Source of the DNA: Nitrososphaerota archaeon
GTDB lineage: Archaea; Thermoproteota; Nitrososphaeria; Nitrososphaerales; Gagatemarchaeaceae
Direction of reading: 5' to 3'
Assembly: GCA_016200025.1 (NCBI GenBank)
Contig: JACQFO010000126.1
Coordinates: 1-17,828 of the forward strand
DNA length: 17,828 nucleotides
Part shown: positions 15,537-17,828 of the stretch, one piece after another
Layout: every line of letters starts with the position of its first letter
Numbering within the stretch: position 1 is the first letter of the stretch
Program-made: the position numbers and the translations under genes
Notes under the pieces: generated by a model
The model's database searches: none
Seen by the model: the letters and a program-made list of their open reading frames with translations, nothing else
Told to the model about the DNA's origin: nothing

Positions 15537-15623
15537 GGTGGGTTGGCGGAGCGGTTACGCGCGCGCCTGCAGTGGAAACCGTCAGTGAGCGCGTTCACGT
15601 GGGTCCGAGTCCCACACCCACCT
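15537..15623 (+). tRNA. tRNA-Cys(GCA) with a 15-nt intron
   Basis: A full cloverleaf folds: acceptor GGTGGGT/ACCCACC (7 of 7 pairs), D-arm GCG-GAGCGGTTA-CGC, anticodon stem CGCGC/GCGCG, variable TTCAC, T-stem GTGGG/CCCAC. The anticodon loop is C-T-GCA-G-A after removing 15573-15587. The discriminator is T (U73), the cysteine identity base, and the three-pair D-arm with AGCGGTTA in its loop matches the tRNA-Cys form seen in bacteria. The T-loop is TCCGAGT, with C instead of the near-universal U at position 55. CCA is not encoded. It lies divergent from the cox operon and converges with the pyrophosphatase gene, whose stop is 15 nt away. Confidence 0.9.
15573..15587 (+). other. tRNA-Cys intron at position 37/38 with bulge-helix-bulge-like fold
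   Basis: TGGAAACCGTCAGTG interrupts the anticodon loop after position 37. Bulge AG^T (15571-15573) and bulge TG^A (15586-15588) flank a helix made by CTGC (15567-15570) with bases 15581-15585 (one extra T), capped by GG-AAA-CC. Cutting after the second base of each three-base bulge gives exactly the 7-nt anticodon loop, as the archaeal splicing endonuclease would. Confidence 0.85.
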
Positions 15624-15637
15624 CATGATTTGGGTTC

Positions 15638-17797
15638 CTACACGAAGAGTGCGAAGAGCACCACTGCCGAGACCACGACGATGGAGACCGTATTGAGGAC
15701 CTTGATCAGCGAGTTGATCGCGGGGCCCGCAGTATCCTTGAAGGGGTCGCCCACAGTGTCCCCCATGACGGCCGCAGCATGGGCGGGAGAGCGCTTTCCT
15801 CCGAACTGACCTGTCTCGATGTACTTCTTGGCATTGTCCCAGGCCGCGCCTCCGTTTGTCATCAAGAAGGCGAGGAAGACCCCGGAGACCACGCTGCCTA
15901 TGAGCACCCCCCCGAGGGCGAGGGGCCCCAGGACGAACCCAACGACGAGGGGCGTTCCGACCGCGAGCGCGGCTGGCCGCGCAAGTTCTCGGATGGCGTC
16001 CTGGGTGCTGATGTCCACGCACTTCGCGTAGTCCGGCTTGCCTGTGCCCTCCATGATGCCGGGGATCTCTTTGAACTGCCTCCTGACCTCATTGACCATC
16101 TTGAACGCAGCCCGCTGTACAGCCCCTATGAGGAAGCTCGAAAAGTAGAATGGCAGCAGTGCCCCGATGAAGAGGCCCACGACCACCCGAGGGTCGCTGA
16201 GCGTGAACGATAGCTGGCCGCCGACGGCGAGTCCATAGCGGCCGAAGAGGTCGTTGATGCCTATCTGCCGGTTGACTTCCGACTGGAAGGCTTCGAAGAT
16301 TGAAACCGCGGCGAGTGCGGCGGACATGACCGCGAAGGCCTTGGTGGTGGCCTTGGTCGTGTTTCCTATGGCGTCGAGTTCGTCAGTGACGTCGCGGACG
16401 CTCTGGTCCAGCCCAGCCATCTCGACGATTCCGTTGGCATTGTCGGTGATCGGTCCAAAGGAATCGATGGTCATGATTATGCCTGTGAGGGAGAGCATCG
16501 ACATCGTGGCTATGGCAGTGCTGTAGACCCCCATGAGGAGGCTGTTGCCGGAGCCGAGATACCCCAGGTAGTAGGAAACCAGTATCGCGACCACCAGGAC
16601 GACTGCGGAGGGGGCCGTGGACCTGAGGCCCGTGGAGAAACCGGCCAGGAAGTTGGTGGCTGGGCCTGTTTGGGATGCGCTCGCCACCTCTTTGACCGGC
16701 GAGTAGGAATAGGACGTGAAGTAGTTGGCAACGTTCTCGATCGCAATGACGACCGCGATCCCTACTATGGCGCTCAGGAACAAGTAGTTGGAAAAGGCGG
16801 CCCCGGAGAAGAGTACCTGGGTCACGACATAGTCGAACCCTATCGCCACCGCGGCTGCGATGACAAGCGAGACGTTCAGGGCGCCGAGGGGGTTCTTCTT
16901 AATCGAGCTACGGATGTAGAGACTTCCGAGGATTCCGCCGGCAATTCCCGACGCCCCGAGGAGCAATGGGTAGACGAGCAACTGATTCTCTCCGATTGCG
17001 GACAGCACGTCTGTTGACAAAGAGAGGCTGGCGCGGTCGAGGAAGATCAGTGCTCCCAGGATGATCGCCGCGACGGCTGTCACTACGTAGGATTCGTAGA
17101 CGTCTGCGCCCATCCCCGCGCAGTCGCCGACGTTGTCCCCCACGTTGTCCGCTATGACCGCGGGGTTCCTAGGGTCGTCCTCTGGGATTCCCGCTTCGAC
17201 CTTCCCCACCAGGTCGGCACCGACGTCGGCAGCCTTCGTGTAGATGCCCCCTGATACCCTCATGAACATCGCTATCAGAGAGGCGCCGAAACCAAGGCCT
17301 GCGAGGGTCGCGGGGTCAGAGGCGATCTCCGAGGCGAAAGCAAGGTAGAAGACCGAGAGCCCGAGTAGACCAAACCCGACTACGGTCATCCCCATGACTC
17401 CCCCTCCTCGGAAGGAGAGGGTGAGGGCCCTTCCGAGCCCGTCTTTCGCCGCCTCGGCTGTCCTTGAACTGGTCCTGACCGTCACAGCCATGCCCAAGTA
17501 GCCCGCGACTGCGGAGAGGGCCGAGCCCAGCGCGAACCCCGCTGCGGTGGCGCCTCCCGTTACGTGGGGTATATCGATGAGCAGGTAGATGAGAATCGTG
17601 ATGGCGACTGCGATTGGAGCTATGACTTTGTATTCCCGGCTCAGGAAGGCGCCGGCGCCCTGCCTTACGGCGTCAGCGATCTCGACCATCCTGGCGGAAC
17701 CCCGATCCTGTCTTTTCAGATAGGCCCAGAGGGCAACGCCGTACAAGAGCGCGACGAAAGAGACCCCGAGGGTCAAGTAGCCAAAGTCCGAGGGCAA
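15638..17797 (-). CDS. hppA: Membrane-bound proton-pumping pyrophosphatase, K+-independent type
   Basis: Integral membrane enzyme coupling pyrophosphate hydrolysis to H+ export. It has 719 residues and about 16 hydrophobic helices, normal for the family. Substrate-site motifs are complete: DVGADLVGKVE (191-201), ADNVGDNVGDCAGMGADVYE (216-235) and GDTVGDPFKDTAGPA (679-693). The key segment GNTTKATTKAFAV has K482 and T485 at the positions where K+-dependent enzymes have Ala and usually Gly/Ala, so this is the K+-independent class, which pumps H+ rather than Na+. The start is TTG 17797: the N-terminal membrane helix begins right after it, no upstream ATG fits, and a TATA-like box at the window edge is centred 28 bp upstream, implying a leaderless message. 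Together with the neighbouring oxidase it contributes to the proton gradient. Confidence 0.96.
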   Translation of the reverse strand: MPSDFGYLTLGVSFVALLYGVALWAYLKRQDRGSARMVEIADAVRQGAGAFLSREYKVIAPIAVAITILIYLLIDIPHVTGGATAAGFALGSALSAVAGYLGMAVTVRTSSRTAEAAKDGLGRALTLSFRGGGVMGMTVVGFGLLGLSVFYLAFASEIASDPATLAGLGFGASLIAMFMRVSGGIYTKAADVGADLVGKVEAGIPEDDPRNPAVIADNVGDNVGDCAGMGADVYESYVVTAVAAIILGALIFLDRASLSLSTDVLSAIGENQLLVYPLLLGASGIAGGILGSLYIRSSIKKNPLGALNVSLVIAAAVAIGFDYVVTQVLFSGAAFSNYLFLSAIVGIAVVIAIENVANYFTSYSYSPVKEVASASQTGPATNFLAGFSTGLRSTAPSAVVLVVAILVSYYLGYLGSGNSLLMGVYSTAIATMSMLSLTGIIMTIDSFGPITDNANGIVEMAGLDQSVRDVTDELDAIGNTTKATTKAFAVMSAALAAVSIFEAFQSEVNRQIGINDLFGRYGLAVGGQLSFTLSDPRVVVGLFIGALLPFYFSSFLIGAVQRAAFKMVNEVRRQFKEIPGIMEGTGKPDYAKCVDISTQDAIRELARPAALAVGTPLVVGFVLGPLALGGVLIGSVVSGVFLAFLMTNGGAAWDNAKKYIETGQFGGKRSPAHAAAVMGDTVGDPFKDTAGPAINSLIKVLNTVSIVVVSAVVLFALFV

Positions 17798-17820
17798 ACG
17801 TTGAGGTCGCCTCGGATTTC

Positions 17821-17828
17821 GGTTAATA
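17821..17828 (-). promoter_or_regulatory. Candidate TATA box for the pyrophosphatase gene
   Basis: TATTAACC on the minus strand at the extreme right edge, centred about 28 bp before TTG 17797. The window ends here, so upstream elements cannot be examined. Confidence 0.4.

Noticed and set aside
15537..15623. tRNA-Ser or tRNA-Leu with a long variable arm
   Set aside because: The extra bases are better explained as an intron: removing 15 nt gives a perfect 7-base loop with GCA, a 5-base variable region and the cysteine discriminator U73.
1..17828. CRISPR arrays, insertion sequences, integrases, toxin-antitoxin or other defence genes
   Set aside because: No repeat-spacer pattern, terminal inverted repeats, transposase or recognised defence domains were seen on reading both strands; the genes are mostly housekeeping and respiratory.

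Overview
The window looks like chromosomal DNA of a GC-rich (about 60%), aerobic archaeon. The archaeal signs are TATA-box promoters just upstream of most lead genes, a tRNA with a bulge-helix-bulge-type intron, an archaeal/eukaryal-style isoleucyl-tRNA synthetase, and a DUF5679 mini-protein. The fused CoxI-CoxIII oxidase and the membrane cupredoxin would suit a Thermoproteota/Nitrososphaeria-type lineage. That placement is inference; no lineage-defining gene is present.

Layout: (1) nt 3-2219 (+) is the 3' part of ileS, cut by the window edge, converging with a 4-bp stop-codon overlap on a MOP-superfamily flippase (2216-3754, -). (2) On the minus strand, in transcription order, follow cysS (8614-7214), a six-hairpin glycosidase-like protein (7142-4827), an MBL-fold exonuclease/RNA-processing nuclease (4807-3797) and the flippase. 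Each has its own candidate TATA box, so they are co-directional but probably not one operon. (3) nt 8672-8821 (-) is a small zinc-ribbon DUF5679 gene with its own strong TATA box and a nearby dyad. It faces away from an MFS transporter (9197-10363, +) across about 340 bp without a recognisable gene. (4) A ferritin-like diiron protein (10366-11352, -) converges on the MFS gene with a 2-nt gap. (5) A tight respiratory operon runs leftward from 15398: coxB (CuA subunit II), fused coxA-coxC (subunits I+III), a small subunit IV, and a membrane-anchored protein with two type-1 copper cupredoxin domains. (6) A tRNA-Cys(GCA) gene with a 15-nt intron (15537-15623, +). (7) A K+-independent-type proton-pumping pyrophosphatase (15638-17797, -) whose promoter lies at the right edge.

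Functionally, the right half is about membrane energisation: cupredoxin to CuA to heme/CuB oxidase, plus pyrophosphate-driven H+ pumping. The left half is translation (IleRS, CysRS), nucleic-acid processing, carbohydrate metabolism and envelope glycan export. Start codons are unusual: TTG fits as initiator for five of the CDSs. Most lead genes have the TATA box 28-39 bp before the start codon, implying leaderless or nearly leaderless mRNAs, whereas coxA-C and subunit IV inside the cox operon have Shine-Dalgarno sequences.

I saw no CRISPR array, insertion sequence, integrase or classical defence system. The most interesting details are the diiron protein with a cysteine ladder beside its metal site, the oxidase subunit I lacking the usual K-channel lysine, and the atypical tRNA-Cys and CysRS signature positions.
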